Origin: Rhizobium sp. R634
GTDB lineage: Bacteria > Pseudomonadota > Alphaproteobacteria > Rhizobiales > Rhizobiaceae
Assembly: GCF_002211305.1 (NCBI RefSeq)
Contig: NZ_LOKW01000002.1
Location: 124,001 to 188,000, forward strand
Reading direction: 5' to 3'
DNA: 64,000 nt
Below, piece after piece: positions 29,177 through 39,687 of the stretch (position 1 is its first letter; the number at the start of each line of letters is the position of its first letter). The position numbers were made by a program, and so were the translations under genes. The notes under the pieces were generated by a model. It did no database searches. It was not told the origin of the DNA and saw only the letters and a list, made by a program, of their open reading frames with translations.

Positions 29177-32100
29177 TCAAATGCCCGCGGGCCGCCTCAG
29201 ATCCAGCGTCAGCGGGAATTCCGGCGAACCCGTCTCGGCGCGCGGGATATAACCGCCCGCCGTATGCCCCCACGGTTCGAACCGGGCGAGCCGCCTTGCT
29301 TCCGCCTCGTTGCCGTTGACCGGGAAGGTGTCATAGGTCCGGCCGCCCGGATGGGCAACATGATAGATGCAGCCGCCGATCGAACGCTTCGACCATGTAT
29401 CATAAATGTCAAAAGTCAAAGGTGTGTTGATCGGAAGCACCGGATGCAGGCCGGAGGCCGGCTGCCATGCCTTGTAGCGGACGCCGGCGACCGATACGCC
29501 CGATGTGCCGGTCGGCGTCAGCGGCAGGGTGCGGCCGTTGCAGGTCACGGTATAGCGGGAGGCGTTGCTGGTTTCGAGGCGAACCTGCAGGCGCTCGACG
29601 GACGAATCGACATAGCGCACCGTGCCGCCGATCGCGCCCTGCTCGCCCATGACATGCCACGGTTCCAGCGCTTGCCGAAGCTCCAGCTTCGAGCCTTCAT
29701 ATTCGACCTCGCCGCAGAACGGAAAGCGGAATTCGAGCTGCGCCTTGAACCATTCCGGGCTGAGATCGAAGCCGTTTTCACGCAGGTCCGCCAGCACGTC
29801 GAGGAAATCGGCCCAGACGAAATGCGGCAGCATGAAGCGATCGTGCAGGGTCGTGCCCCAGCGGACGAATTTGCCGTCGACTGGGTTGACCCAGAAGCGG
29901 GCGATCAGCGCGCGCACCAGCAATTGCTGCGCAAGCGACATGCGTGCGTTCGGCGGCATCTCGAAGCCACGGAACTCGATGAGGCCGAGCCTGCCGGTCG
30001 GGCCGTCGGGCGAAAACAGCTTGTCGATGCAGATCTCGGCGCGGTGGGTGTTACCGGTGACATCGGTCAGGAGATTGCGGAACAGGCGATCGACGAGCCA
30101 TGGCAGCGGCGGCTGACCGCGGCCGGGAGCCGCGATCTGCGCCATGGCGATCTCCAGCTCGTAGAGGCTGTCGTGGCGAGCCTCGTCGATGCGCGGCGCC
30201 TGGCTGGTCGGGCCGATGAACATGCCGGAGAAGAGGTAGGAGAGCGAGGGGTGGCGCTGCCAGTGGAGGACGACGCTCTTCAACAGATCCGGACGGCGTA
30301 GGAACGGGCTGTTGTTCGGATTGGCGCTGCCGACGACGACATGGTTGCCGCCGCCGGTGCCAGTATGACGGCCGTCGATCATGAATTTGTCGGCGCCGAG
30401 CCGGGTGGCGCGCGCCTCCTCGTAGATTGCCGTCGTGATTTCAACGCAATCCTTCCAGTTGGATGCCGGATGGATGTTGACCTCGATGACGCCGGGATCC
30501 GGGGCGACGCGGATGACGTTGATGCGCTCGTCCTGCGGCGGCGGATAACCTTCGATATGAACGGGAAGCTTGAGCGCGGCGGCAGCGTTTTCGGCAGCGG
30601 CGATCAGCTCAAGATAATCCTCGATCCGCTCGACCGGCGGCATGAAGACGCAGAGCCTGCCGTCACGCGGCTCGACCGACATGGCGGTACGCACGGCGCC
30701 GCCGATTTCTCCGAGCGTCTGTTCGATACGACTGCGATTGTTCTCGCCGGCGTGGAAGGAGGCTTCCGGCATGGCGCGGCCGGCCGGTACGAAAACGTCG
30801 GGCAGCGGTTCGCGCGGGATCGTCGGATCGGCGGGATGGATATAGGGATAGCGTGCCGGGGGGACATAGGGCAGGGTGCCGAGCGGCAGGCGGTAGCCGA
30901 TCGGGCTGTCGCCAGGTACAAGGAAGATCCTGCCGCGGCGGGTGCGCCATTTCTCGCTGACCCAGGCCCGGCTTCCAGCGGCCCTGGCGTTCCATGCCTG
31001 GACCGGAAGGATGTAACCGGTGGGGACGGTGAGGCCACGATCGAAGACGCGGGCGATGCGGTTGCGCTCCTCGGGATCCTTCAGCTTCGAATTCGCCGGA
31101 TCGACATTGTCGGGAAGATTGCCTTCCTTGATGATCCAGTCGGCCGGATCCTCAAAGGCCGGCTGCACCATGTCGGGCTTGATCGCCAATTCTCTCGCGA
31201 TCGCCGTCAGCAGCTTTTCGGCATCCTCGGCCGCAACACCGGTATCCCTGCCTTCGGCGGCGACCAGATCGAGGTTCTGCCAGATCGGCTTGCCGTCGCG
31301 GCGCCAGTAGAGCGAGAAGGTCCAGCGCGGCAGGCTTTCGCCCGGATACCATTTTCCCTGGCCGTAGTGCAGGAAGCCGCCGGGGGCGAAGCGCTCCTGC
31401 AGCTTGCGGATCAGGCTGTCGGCCTTTTCGCGCTTGGTCGGGCCGACGGCGGCGGTGTTCCACTCCTCGGACTGGAAGTCGTCGATCGAAACGAAGGTCG
31501 GCTCGCCGCCCATCGTCAGGTGTACGTCCTCTGCTTCGAGGACACGGTCGACCTTCTCGCCGAGTTCGTTGAGCTCGCTCCAGCTTTCATCGGAGAAGGG
31601 TTTGGTGATGCGCGGATGTTCTGCGACGCGCGAAACCGTCATATCGAAGGCGAATTCGGTTTCGGCCTCGCCGAAATAACCGCCGGAGATCGGGGCGGCG
31701 TTGCGGTAATGCGGCGTGGCGGCGAGCGGAATATGGCTTTCGCCGGTCAAGAGTCCGGAGGTCGGATCGAGGCCGACCCAGCCCGCGCCTGGCAGATAGA
31801 CTTCGGCCCAGGCATGCAGGTCGGTGAAATCGACTTCGGTGCCGGAGGGACCGTCGAGCGCCTTCAGGTCAGGCGCCAGCTGGATGAGGTAGCCGGAGAC
31901 GAAGCGGGCGGCGAGGCCGAGATGGCGCAGGATCTGGACGAGCAGCCAGCTGGTGTCGCGGCAGGAGCCCTTGGCGCTTTCCAGCGTCTCCTCCGGCGTC
32001 TGCACGCCGGCTTCCATGCGGATGACATAGCCGATCTGCCGCTGCAGCCGGGCGTTCAAACCGACGACCATATCGATGGTCGGCTGGCCGGGCGACCAAT

Positions 32101-32503
32101 CGAGTGTCGGCAGCAGCGCCTTGAGGCGCGGGCCGGCCGGCTCCGGCGTCATGTAGATCGACAGATCCTCGCGGATCGTTTCGGGATAATCGAAAGGCCA
32201 CTTGGTCGCCTCCTCCTCGATGAAGAAGTCGAAGGGATTGTAAACCGTCATGTCGGCGACGAGATCGACCTCGATCTTGAACTCGGTGACGGGGTCCGGA
32301 AAGACGTAGCGGGCGAGATAGTTGCCGTAAGGGTCCTGCTGCAGATTAACGAAGTGATTGGAGGGCGTGACTTTCAGCGAGTGGCTGAGCACCCCCGTCT
32401 TCGAATGCGAGGCCGGTTTCAACCGGATAATCTGTGGGCCGAGGCGGACCGGTTTGTCATAGATATAATGCGTCAGATGATAGATGCTGGCTTTGATCGA
32501 CAT
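29177..32503 (-). CDS. Transglutaminase-DUF2126 fusion protein
   Basis: An 1108-residue protein. An N-terminal transglutaminase module has an intact triad, Cys181 (KGSCRDTSW), His230 ([10 protein letters not shown]) and Asp246 (GLDPTSG). From about residue 290 to the end is the long DUF2126 region (start [14 protein letters not shown]), including [16 protein letters not shown] and the [17 protein letters not shown] stretch. It is the first gene of a three-gene minus-strand operon with the ATP-grasp/Alpha-E and small transglutaminase genes, 26 bases ahead of the next. The co-occurrence of these families is conserved in many bacteria; their joint function has not been settled to my knowledge. 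Confidence 0.92.
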   Translation of the reverse strand: MSIKASIYHLTHYIYDKPVRLGPQIIRLKPASHSKTGVLSHSLKVTPSNHFVNLQQDPYGNYLARYVFPDPVTEFKIEVDLVADMTVYNPFDFFIEEEATKWPFDYPETIREDLSIYMTPEPAGPRLKALLPTLDWSPGQPTIDMVVGLNARLQRQIGYVIRMEAGVQTPEETLESAKGSCRDTSWLLVQILRHLGLAARFVSGYLIQLAPDLKALDGPSGTEVDFTDLHAWAEVYLPGAGWVGLDPTSGLLTGESHIPLAATPHYRNAAPISGGYFGEAETEFAFDMTVSRVAEHPRITKPFSDESWSELNELGEKVDRVLEAEDVHLTMGGEPTFVSIDDFQSEEWNTAAVGPTKREKADSLIRKLQERFAPGGFLHYGQGKWYPGESLPRWTFSLYWRRDGKPIWQNLDLVAAEGRDTGVAAEDAEKLLTAIARELAIKPDMVQPAFEDPADWIIKEGNLPDNVDPANSKLKDPEERNRIARVFDRGLTVPTGYILPVQAWNARAAGSRAWVSEKWRTRRGRIFLVPGDSPIGYRLPLGTLPYVPPARYPYIHPADPTIPREPLPDVFVPAGRAMPEASFHAGENNRSRIEQTLGEIGGAVRTAMSVEPRDGRLCVFMPPVERIEDYLELIAAAENAAAALKLPVHIEGYPPPQDERINVIRVAPDPGVIEVNIHPASNWKDCVEITTAIYEEARATRLGADKFMIDGRHTGTGGGNHVVVGSANPNNSPFLRRPDLLKSVVLHWQRHPSLSYLFSGMFIGPTSQAPRIDEARHDSLYELEIAMAQIAAPGRGQPPLPWLVDRLFRNLLTDVTGNTHRAEICIDKLFSPDGPTGRLGLIEFRGFEMPPNARMSLAQQLLVRALIARFWVNPVDGKFVRWGTTLHDRFMLPHFVWADFLDVLADLRENGFDLSPEWFKAQLEFRFPFCGEVEYEGSKLELRQALEPWHVMGEQGAIGGTVRYVDSSVERLQVRLETSNASRYTVTCNGRTLPLTPTGTSGVSVAGVRYKAWQPASGLHPVLPINTPLTFDIYDTWSKRSIGGCIYHVAHPGGRTYDTFPVNGNEAEARRLARFEPWGHTAGGYIPRAETGSPEFPLTLDLRRPAGI

Positions 32504-32613
32504 ATTTCTCTTTTTGTCCGGCGCGCATCGTTGTGCGGCTTGCTGTTCCCGAAGCCAGTGTGTGCAATGCAGCGAAAGAAAGCAAGGGCGGAAGGGCTGG
32601 GATTCGGCGGCTT

Positions 32614-33996
32614 TTACGCCGCCCTGGCGAAGGTCACTGCCGCCTTCAGGCCGCTGCCGCCGGTGCCCGGTTCGAGCGTCAGGACGGCGTTGAAAAGATT
32701 GGCGATTTCTTCGACGATCGGCAGACCGAGCCCGGCGCCGGGCGCGCCGGAATCATTGCCGCGAGAGAAACGCCGGCGCACCGCCTCCAACTTCTCGTGC
32801 GGAATGCCGGGGCCATTGTCCTCGACTTCGAGGCGGATCGTCTCGAGGGCGGCAATGATGCGGACGGTGACCTCCGCCCCCTTGCCGGCATAGGCGATGG
32901 CGTTGCCGGCGAGGTTTCGCAGCATTTCGCCGATGAGCAGGGGCTCGGCGCGGATCATTGCCGGGCTCTCGCCCTCGAAGCCGAGATCGATGCCGGCACT
33001 GGCGGCCGCCGGGATCTGCTCGCCGGTGATTTCCTGGGCGATGGCGGCCAGATCGATGGCGGAGGCGGTCAGCGCCTCCTTGGCGGTGGCGGCGTCGATC
33101 TTCGCCATCAGGAGAAGCTGGGCAATGATGCGCTCGGCATGCGCCACGGCCTGATCGCCCTTCAGCGCTGCCGCCTGAGCTTCGCCGAGCGAGCCCGCGC
33201 GGGCCGAAAGCGCAAGCTGGGTGCGGATAATCGCCAGCGGCGTGCGCAGCTGGTGGCTGGCATTGCCGGTGAAATTGCGCAGGGCATCGAGCGCCGACTG
33301 CAGGCGGACCATGAAGGAATTGACCGTATCGACCAGCGGCTCGACTTCGCTCGGCACGGTCTCTTCGATCGGATGAAGATCGTCGGGACTGCGTTCGCCG
33401 ATCGCATCGCCGAGCTTGTAGAGCGGGCGGAGCGCCACGGTGACCGAGATCCAGACGATGACGGCCGCGCCGGCGATCATGAAGGCGAGACGCAGCGCCG
33501 AGCGCACGAGGATCGCCTGCGTCAATTGCCGTCGGGCGATGGTGGTTTCGGCGACCGTCACCACGAAGGGCACGGAGCGGATGCCGGTCGAGGCGGAACG
33601 TTCGAGCGTCGCGATCCGGATCGGCTCGCCGCGGAAGGTGTCGTCGGCGAAGGCGGCGGCATTGCCCGGCGTGTTTTTCAGGACCGGCAGGGATTGGTAG
33701 CCGGTGATGAACTCACCCGGCGGGCCGTCGACGCGGTAGAAGACGCGGTCCTGCGCCGCCGATGTCAGCATTTCCAGCGCGACATAGGGAATATCGACCT
33801 GCAGCGTGCCGTCTTCGGCGACGACGACGCGCTCGGCGATGGCGAGCGCCGAACCGGCAAGGACGCGGTCGGAGACGATGTTGGAGGTCTGAACCGCCTC
33901 GCTATAGGTATCGGCGAGTGCCAGCGTGCCGATGACGGCTGTGGAAACAAGCAGCCAGAAGAGCAGCCGGCGTCTGAGGGAGTAGGCGACTTTCAT
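32614..33996 (-). CDS. tctE: TctE-type sensor histidine kinase
   Basis: A 460-residue kinase: transmembrane helix about 9-28, a periplasmic sensor of about 140 residues of the 2CSK-N type, a second helix about 167-188, a HAMP-like segment, the phosphoaccepting His248 (ASHQLRTPL), the N box [13 protein letters not shown] and the G1 box DNGPGIP. This arrangement is typical of TctE, which controls tricarboxylate uptake. Its start overlaps the response regulator stop by four bases. The tctCBA transporter lies 6 kb away in the opposite direction, a plausible target; that link is inference. Confidence 0.88.
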   Translation of the reverse strand: MKVAYSLRRRLLFWLLVSTAVIGTLALADTYSEAVQTSNIVSDRVLAGSALAIAERVVVAEDGTLQVDIPYVALEMLTSAAQDRVFYRVDGPPGEFITGYQSLPVLKNTPGNAAAFADDTFRGEPIRIATLERSASTGIRSVPFVVTVAETTIARRQLTQAILVRSALRLAFMIAGAAVIVWISVTVALRPLYKLGDAIGERSPDDLHPIEETVPSEVEPLVDTVNSFMVRLQSALDALRNFTGNASHQLRTPLAIIRTQLALSARAGSLGEAQAAALKGDQAVAHAERIIAQLLLMAKIDAATAKEALTASAIDLAAIAQEITGEQIPAAASAGIDLGFEGESPAMIRAEPLLIGEMLRNLAGNAIAYAGKGAEVTVRIIAALETIRLEVEDNGPGIPHEKLEAVRRRFSRGNDSGAPGAGLGLPIVEEIANLFNAVLTLEPGTGGSGLKAAVTFARAA

Positions 33997-34670
33997 GAGG
34001 CCTCGGGCAGCTTGTCGAGATAATAGCCGATGCCGCGCGCGGTCTTGACCGTCAGCCCGTAGGGCGAGAGGCGCTTCCTCAGGCGGCTGACATATTGCTC
34101 GATGGCATTTGAGGATATGTCGTCGTCGAAAGCCGTCAGCGACTGGATGATCGCCTCCTTGGCGACGACCTTGCCGGCCCGCATGAAGAGGATTTCGAGC
34201 AGGCCGAGTTCGCGGGCGGGAATATCGAGCGGCGTGGCGCCTGATGAAAAGGTGCGGGAGTTGAGATCGAAGGAAATGCTGCCGAAGCCGACAGTCGCCG
34301 AACGCAGCCCGGCCTGGCGGCGCAGAAGCACGCGCACACGGGCCTCGAATTCTGATATGTCGAAGGGTTTGATCAGGTAATCGTCGGCGCCGAGATCGAG
34401 CCCCTTCACCCGTTCCTCCGGCGTGCCGCGCGCCGTCAGGATGAGGACGGCCGCCTGGTTCTGCCGGGCGCGCATGGCGCGCAGCACGTCCAGCCCGTCC
34501 ATCTCGGGCAGGTTGAGATCAAGGATGACAAGGTCGAAATTTTCCGCAGCGATGACGGCATTGGCGGAGGCTCCGTCATGCACGACATCGACGGCATGCC
34601 CCGTGCCGCGCAAGATCGCCGACAGGCCGTCGGCCAGCGCGATATTGTCTTCGGTGAGCAGGATGCGCAC
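33993..34670 (-). CDS. tctD: TctD-type OmpR-family response regulator
   Basis: A 225-residue regulator with a receiver domain (acidic pocket TEDN, phosphoacceptor Asp51 in LVILDLNLPEMDG, Lys in YLIKPF) and a C-terminal OmpR/PhoB winged helix (RKRLSPYGLTVKTARGIGYYL). I chose the GTG start (VRILLTEDN) because AGGGGGA stands about six bases upstream; a TTG seven codons earlier would place the ribosome binding site inside the gene. It is the first gene of the two-component pair. Confidence 0.92.
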   Translation of the reverse strand: MRILLTEDNIALADGLSAILRGTGHAVDVVHDGASANAVIAAENFDLVILDLNLPEMDGLDVLRAMRARQNQAAVLILTARGTPEERVKGLDLGADDYLIKPFDISEFEARVRVLLRRQAGLRSATVGFGSISFDLNSRTFSSGATPLDIPARELGLLEILFMRAGKVVAKEAIIQSLTAFDDDISSNAIEQYVSRLRKRLSPYGLTVKTARGIGYYLDKLPEAS

Positions 34671-34766
34671 GGATGTTCCCCCTGTTTTCAAAGGAAGTTA
34701 CAGGGGGAACGAAGGCTTGTCACAGCCATTTTGAAGGTTGGGTGAACGGCGGCGAAAAAGCCGGTT

Positions 34767-36635
34767 TCAGCTGCCGGTTCTCTCCATCCGTTCCCGCTCG
34801 ACCATTGCGGCGGCGAGCAGTTTCTGGAAGCGCGGATCGTCGCGGATGTTGTCGAGATCGGAATCGTTGTCGAACCATTTGATATGATAGACGGAGCTGT
34901 TCGGCAGCAGTTTCTCGAGCAGGTCGATCGCCTGGTCGACGTCGCCAAGGACGGAGTGAACGCAGGCGAGATTATACTGCGCGACGATGTCATCCGGATC
35001 GATGGCGATTGCGCGCGCGGCCCAGTCGCGCGCTCTCGCGGCATCGCCGAGATGGGCAAGCGCCAGCGCACCGCGATGGGCCGGGCCGGAATTTTCCGGA
35101 TTGAGGTTCAACGCGCGTTCGGCACGCAGGAGGCCGAGGCGCGCCCAGTTTTCCGTATCCACGAGGCGGCCGAGCGAGCGGTAGGCGGCCATCAGATGGA
35201 TGGGCGAGACGTAGTCGTCGGGGCGAATTTCAGCGGCGCGGGTGAAATATTGGACCGATTCGGCAAAGTTGCCGCGCATGAAGAAGAACCGGGCATAGTG
35301 GAAATTTGCCTCGAAGAGGTTCGGGTCGAGCGTCAAGGCACGTTCGAAGGCCGCCGCCGCCCGATCGTCATAGCTGCTCTGGTGCAGGGCCAGACCGTGC
35401 GAGGCATGGGCCTCGGGAAGATCGGGATCGAGTGCGAGCGCGCGGGCGCTCATATCAAGGATGCGCCTCAGCGGCACATCGTCGGGCGCCCAATCGCGGA
35501 TCGCAGCGTCGCAATCGGCGATGCCGGCATAGGCGCGGGCATAATCCGGATCGAGCTCGACCGCCTTGCAGAACATGCGTCTTGCCAGCTGGAGGTACGA
35601 CTTCGTCCAGGTGTGGGAGAGCTGGCGGCCCCTGAGATAGTAAGTATAGGCTTCGACATTGGCGGTCGGCTCGTTGGCGATCGCCTTCTTCTCTTCCGGC
35701 AGCAGGCGCACTTTCAGCTGGCCGACGATCGCATGGGTGATCTCGTCCTGGATGGCGAAGATATCGGTCAGGTCGCGGTCGTAACGCTCGGCCCAGAGAT
35801 GGTCGCCATTGGCGGTGTCGATCAGCTGGCCGGAGATGCGCACGCGTTGGCCGAAGATGCGCACGCTGCCTTCGAGCACGTAGCGCACGCCGAGCTCCTG
35901 GGCGAGCCGCTTCAGCTTCACCGATATGCCCTTGTAGGTGAAGATCGTGTTGCGCGGCACGACGTGCAGGCTCGAGATCTTCGACAGGTCGGTGATGATG
36001 TCTTCGGTAATGCCGTCGGAGAAATAATCCTGATCGGCATCGCCGCTCATATTGGTGAAGGGCAGCACGGCGATGAAGCAGGTATTGCGGTTCTGCGCGA
36101 CCAGCTTGGCGGAGGAGGGCGGCGCCAAGCTGACGGTGTAGACCTGAACGGGCTGCCTGATGTTCTTCAGCATGTGTTCGCCGATGAAATCAAAGCCGAG
36201 ATTGAGACGCGACCCGACCTGATCGCGGACCGAGCCTGATACGGCGATGCCGCCCGGCGCTGCGATGCGCTCGAGTCTGGCGGCGAGGTTGACGCCGTCG
36301 CCGAATATGTCGCCGTTTTCGACGACGACGTCGCCGAGATTGATGCCGATGCGGAATTCGACGCGCTCGTCCTTGGGGACGTTCTCGTTGCGGGCCGACA
36401 TGCTGCGCTGGATTTCGGCGGCGCAGGCGACTGCATTCACGACGCTCTGGAACTCGGCCAGGATGCCGTCGCCGGTGAGTTTGACGATCCGGCCCTTGTA
36501 GTCCGAAATACGAATGTCGACCAGTTCGCAGCGATGGCGGTTCAATGCCTGCAGCGTGCCTGATTCATCGATGCCCATCAGTCGGCTGTAGCCAACGACA
36601 TCCGCGGCGAGAATAGCGCTCAGTCGTCGTTCCAT
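34767..36635 (-). CDS. Class III nucleotide cyclase with TPR region
   Basis: A 622-residue soluble protein. The N-terminal cyclase domain (1-180) has metal-binding Asp12 (AADVVGYSRL) and Asp56 (KLTGDGIL), Lys52 and the NLAARLE motif. A middle region resembling a TolB/CadC-type periplasmic-like fold (about 190-320, with FTNMSGDADQDYFSDGI) precedes at least six TPR-like repeats (about 340-600). This architecture is one of the most amplified cyclase classes in rhizobia. The ATG at 36635 follows GGGAGGGG; the ATG four codons upstream is an alternative. No transmembrane helix is evident. The upstream signal cannot be inferred. Confidence 0.9.
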   Translation of the reverse strand: MERRLSAILAADVVGYSRLMGIDESGTLQALNRHRCELVDIRISDYKGRIVKLTGDGILAEFQSVVNAVACAAEIQRSMSARNENVPKDERVEFRIGINLGDVVVENGDIFGDGVNLAARLERIAAPGGIAVSGSVRDQVGSRLNLGFDFIGEHMLKNIRQPVQVYTVSLAPPSSAKLVAQNRNTCFIAVLPFTNMSGDADQDYFSDGITEDIITDLSKISSLHVVPRNTIFTYKGISVKLKRLAQELGVRYVLEGSVRIFGQRVRISGQLIDTANGDHLWAERYDRDLTDIFAIQDEITHAIVGQLKVRLLPEEKKAIANEPTANVEAYTYYLRGRQLSHTWTKSYLQLARRMFCKAVELDPDYARAYAGIADCDAAIRDWAPDDVPLRRILDMSARALALDPDLPEAHASHGLALHQSSYDDRAAAAFERALTLDPNLFEANFHYARFFFMRGNFAESVQYFTRAAEIRPDDYVSPIHLMAAYRSLGRLVDTENWARLGLLRAERALNLNPENSGPAHRGALALAHLGDAARARDWAARAIAIDPDDIVAQYNLACVHSVLGDVDQAIDLLEKLLPNSSVYHIKWFDNDSDLDNIRDDPRFQKLLAAAMVERERMERTGS

Positions 36636-37002
36636 GACCCCTCCCATGGATCTTCCCAGTTTAGTCCTAGCTTTTTATAGAGTTTTTGTCGCGTAGAGTC
36701 GTCCCCCGAATAAGAAGATTCGGGCGGTTTCGACGTTTTGACGCGGAAGCGCACCCTATATCGTCGCCAATCTTCATCAATACTCTAAACGGGCGAAGGT
36801 CGATGTTAAGCCATAATCCTTTATGGTGAGAAGTGACTTGCTGTGAGGCAAGGGGGTGTTTTTTCTTGCGGGATTTGCTTTCGGCGTTTGCCCTGACATT
36901 CGCGCCCTACGTGTCTGCGCACGTTCCGATGCAATGACACAGGCGGTTTCGCCTGGTTCCTGCGCCCTTGCTCCTCCCGGCAGGCTCGGGCATTGTTGCG
37001 GC
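36636..37002. other. Divergent intergenic region
   Basis: This 367-base stretch separates the TPR cyclase (minus) and the solute-binding protein (plus) and must hold both promoters. I see two small inverted repeats, CCATAA/TTATGG near 36812-36827 and CTTGC/GCAAG near 36837, followed by a T tract, but no convincing gene or known regulatory motif. Confidence 0.4.
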
Positions 37003-38067
37003 ATGAGGAGAATATTCATCTTGCTGCTGGCGTTCTGGCCGGGTTTTGCCCTTGCCGATCAGGCCTTCTATCCGTCGAAATCGGGCAAGGCCGATGCGCC
37101 GGTGCTGACGGTTTATTCCTCGCTCGACGAGCCCCTGGCGCAGCCGATGATCCGCGGGTTCCAGGAGGCCAATCCCGACGTTGCAGTCAGATATGAGGAC
37201 ATGCTGACCGGCGACATCTACGACCGGATCGTCAAGGAGACGGATGCCGGCAAGAAAACGGCCGATTTTGCCTTCTCTTCGGCCATGGACCTGCAGGTGA
37301 AGCTTTCCAACGACGGATATGCGCAGGTGAGCAACCTGCCGATGAGCGCCGCATGGCCGAAATGGGCGAACTGGCGCAATACCGCCTATGCGCTGACCTT
37401 CGAGCCGGCGGTCTTCGTCTATCACAAGCCGAGCTTCGCGCATGAGCCGGTGCCGAGTTCGCGGGCCGAACTCGTGGATTATCTCAAGCGCAAGGGCAAC
37501 GCGGTCTATGGCCGGATCAGCACTTACGACATCGAGCGTTCCGGCGTCGGATTTCTCTTCATGGCGCGCGATCAGGAGCAGTTCGGCGATATCTGGTCGG
37601 TGATCGGGGCGATGGGAGCGGCGGGCGTCAAGCTTTATTCGACCAGCTCGGCGATCCTCGAACGCGTCGCCGACGGCCGCTTCGTGCTCGGTTATAATAT
37701 TCTCGGCTCCTATGCCGCAGACTGGGCCTCGCGGCATCCCGATGTCGGCATCGTGCTGCCGAAGGACTATACCGTGGTGATGTCGCGCATCGGGCTGGTG
37801 CCGCAGGCGGCTGCCGAGCCGGAACTCGGCCGCCGCTACCTCGCCTTCTTCATGTCGAAGGAAGGGCAGACAATTATGGCGCGCGAGCTACAGATCCCGG
37901 CCGTCAGCCCCGAAGTGGCGGGCGAGAATACAGCCAATACGCTGCAGGAACTGCTCGGTGCCCAACTTCGGCCGGTGCCGGTCAGCCCCGGGCTGATGGT
38001 CTATCTCGACCAGGTGAAGCGGGCGCGGCTGATCGCGCACTGGAACGAGGTTCTCAGGGCGCAATGA
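37003..38067 (+). CDS. ABC-type extracellular solute-binding protein (orphan)
   Basis: A 354-residue periplasmic binding protein with a signal peptide (MRRIFILLLAFWPGFALA, cleaved at about 18). The body, starting VLTVYSSLDEPLAQPMI, resembles the iron/thiamine/polyamine-type class II binding proteins. No permease or ATPase gene is adjacent, so it is an orphan. The start ATG is chosen because it gives a clean signal peptide; an upstream GTG or ATG start would place 49 unrelated residues before it. It lies between the TctDE pair and tctCBA; a sensor-accessory role is possible but unproved. Confidence 0.88.
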   Translation: MRRIFILLLAFWPGFALADQAFYPSKSGKADAPVLTVYSSLDEPLAQPMIRGFQEANPDVAVRYEDMLTGDIYDRIVKETDAGKKTADFAFSSAMDLQVKLSNDGYAQVSNLPMSAAWPKWANWRNTAYALTFEPAVFVYHKPSFAHEPVPSSRAELVDYLKRKGNAVYGRISTYDIERSGVGFLFMARDQEQFGDIWSVIGAMGAAGVKLYSTSSAILERVADGRFVLGYNILGSYAADWASRHPDVGIVLPKDYTVVMSRIGLVPQAAAEPELGRRYLAFFMSKEGQTIMARELQIPAVSPEVAGENTANTLQELLGAQLRPVPVSPGLMVYLDQVKRARLIAHWNEVLRAQ

Positions 38068-38073
38068 AGCGTG

Positions 38074-39687
38074 TCAGCTTTCGGCGGCTTCGTCTTTTCC
38101 GCAAGGTTTGGCGTAGAGCCAATATTCGTAGAACATAGGCTTCTCCAGGCTGAATGGGTTTTCGCCCTGCCAGGCGCCGACGGTATAGTCCGGACCGGCG
38201 ACGCTCTGCTTTCGACCGTCGGGGAGCTTCATCTGGAAGGGCACTGCCGGAACCTCCGCCGTCAGCTTCAGCCCTTCGGGCAGGCCGAAGCCGGTTGAGC
38301 TGAAAGGGACCGGTCCGGAATGGGCGTGCGCGCCGATGGGATATCCCGCCTGGCGCAGCAGGTCAGGGAAATACAGGTGATCGATCAGGTCGCCGTCGAA
38401 GCGGATGTCCAGTTCCTGCCAAAGCCTGGTGAAATGCCCGCCTTCGAGTGCGCTTTCATCCTGCCCATCTTTCGGCACGCTCTGCCATGCCGCGCCAAAG
38501 GGGGCGGAATTCTGCAGCATCGACAGATCCGCCGCGCCGAAATAGCCGATCACATTGTTCAGATGGTGAAACTGGCTGAAGCGATTGCGCTTGCTGATCG
38601 GCCCTCTCAGCATCCATGAATTGTTGAAGACATAGTGCGGGCCGACCGCTTCGTGTTTTTTGGGAAATTTGAAAAGCTGGCCGAAATTGCGATCGTCGTC
38701 ATCGGGGCCGGGACGGTGTCGGTTCCAGCCGAGATTGCCGTAAATATAGAAATAGCCGGATCGCCGCATCTCCAGCGAAAAAGGCATGTAGCAGTCGACG
38801 AACCTGTTGCCGCTCAGCGTCCAATTCCAGGCATAATCCTCCGCCTCGACGGCGTTGTCACGGATGCGGACGAACCAGTTGTTTTCGATGATGATGTTGC
38901 GGCAGAAATCCTCCACCGTGGAATCGGATGCGTCGTTGAAGAAATGAATGCCGTTGAAGGCGTCGAGAATGACGTTGTTGCGCAGAACGACATAGCCGGC
39001 GATGGTCCAGGCACGAAAGAAATCGCCGTCGAAACCGCGTTCGTCCTTCTCGACGTTCACATAGCTGTTGGTATCCTCGATATTGCCGTGGACCTGGCCC
39101 CATGAGGTTTTTCGCCAGAGCCTGCAATCATCGAGATCGAGCGCGGCCTCGACCGCGCCGGTGTTCCTGATGGCGGCAAGATCCGCTTCGCCGCGGGACT
39201 GCAAATCCTGTATCCAGTCACAATCCTCGATCAGAAGATGGCGCGTGTATGGCCCGGCCGCGCCGATGGCGATCGTGCTGCCGCGGATATGCAGGCGGCT
39301 GAGCGTGATATGCTGGCAATTGTCGAGGTAGATTGCCGTCGGCCAGCAGCCCTCGAACGAGAGGTCCTCAATGACGACCCACTGACAATTCCGCAGTACC
39401 AGCGCTGCATCGTCGGCAAGGTAATAAATCCCGGGGAAGCGGCCATTGGCCTCCTGTATCGCCGAAAGGCGGTTGGCTGCGCCGCGGTAGTCTTCATAGG
39501 TTCTGCCGCCGTCGATGACGGCGCCCTTGCCGCGGATCACCACCGGCTGCTGCTGCGAGCCGCTGACCGAGGAAAGTACGAGCGGCGTCACGTACCGTCC
39601 GCTTTCCAGCGTCAGGGTCGTGTCGGGCCGCAATGATCGTATGTCGTCGTAGATCCGATCGGGATTCGTGTGCGCGCAGCGTGACAT
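38074..39687 (-). CDS. Right-handed parallel beta-helix (pectate-lyase-fold) protein
   Basis: A 537-residue protein whose sequence from about 40 to 350 shows the periodic hydrophobic/Asn pattern of a right-handed beta-helix (for example LVLRNCQWVVIEDLSFEG, LDNCQHITLSRLHIRGS, LRNNVILDAFNGIHFFND). Such folds are used by polysaccharide lyases, epimerases and glycosidases; no catalytic signature is obvious. With the start at MSRCAH there is no signal peptide. A TTG 26 codons upstream would add a hydrophobic segment (FISVVAGLYFI), so export is unresolved. Its gene is convergent with the solute-binding protein, six bases apart. Confidence 0.8.
   Translation of the reverse strand: MSRCAHTNPDRIYDDIRSLRPDTTLTLESGRYVTPLVLSSVSGSQQQPVVIRGKGAVIDGGRTYEDYRGAANRLSAIQEANGRFPGIYYLADDAALVLRNCQWVVIEDLSFEGCWPTAIYLDNCQHITLSRLHIRGSTIAIGAAGPYTRHLLIEDCDWIQDLQSRGEADLAAIRNTGAVEAALDLDDCRLWRKTSWGQVHGNIEDTNSYVNVEKDERGFDGDFFRAWTIAGYVVLRNNVILDAFNGIHFFNDASDSTVEDFCRNIIIENNWFVRIRDNAVEAEDYAWNWTLSGNRFVDCYMPFSLEMRRSGYFYIYGNLGWNRHRPGPDDDDRNFGQLFKFPKKHEAVGPHYVFNNSWMLRGPISKRNRFSQFHHLNNVIGYFGAADLSMLQNSAPFGAAWQSVPKDGQDESALEGGHFTRLWQELDIRFDGDLIDHLYFPDLLRQAGYPIGAHAHSGPVPFSSTGFGLPEGLKLTAEVPAVPFQMKLPDGRKQSVAGPDYTVGAWQGENPFSLEKPMFYEYWLYAKPCGKDEAAES

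Noticed and set aside
30341..32893. An 850-codon plus-strand frame across the transglutaminase-DUF2126 gene
   Set aside because: The opposite strand encodes an intact enzyme triad and a conserved domain; this frame is a compositional shadow.
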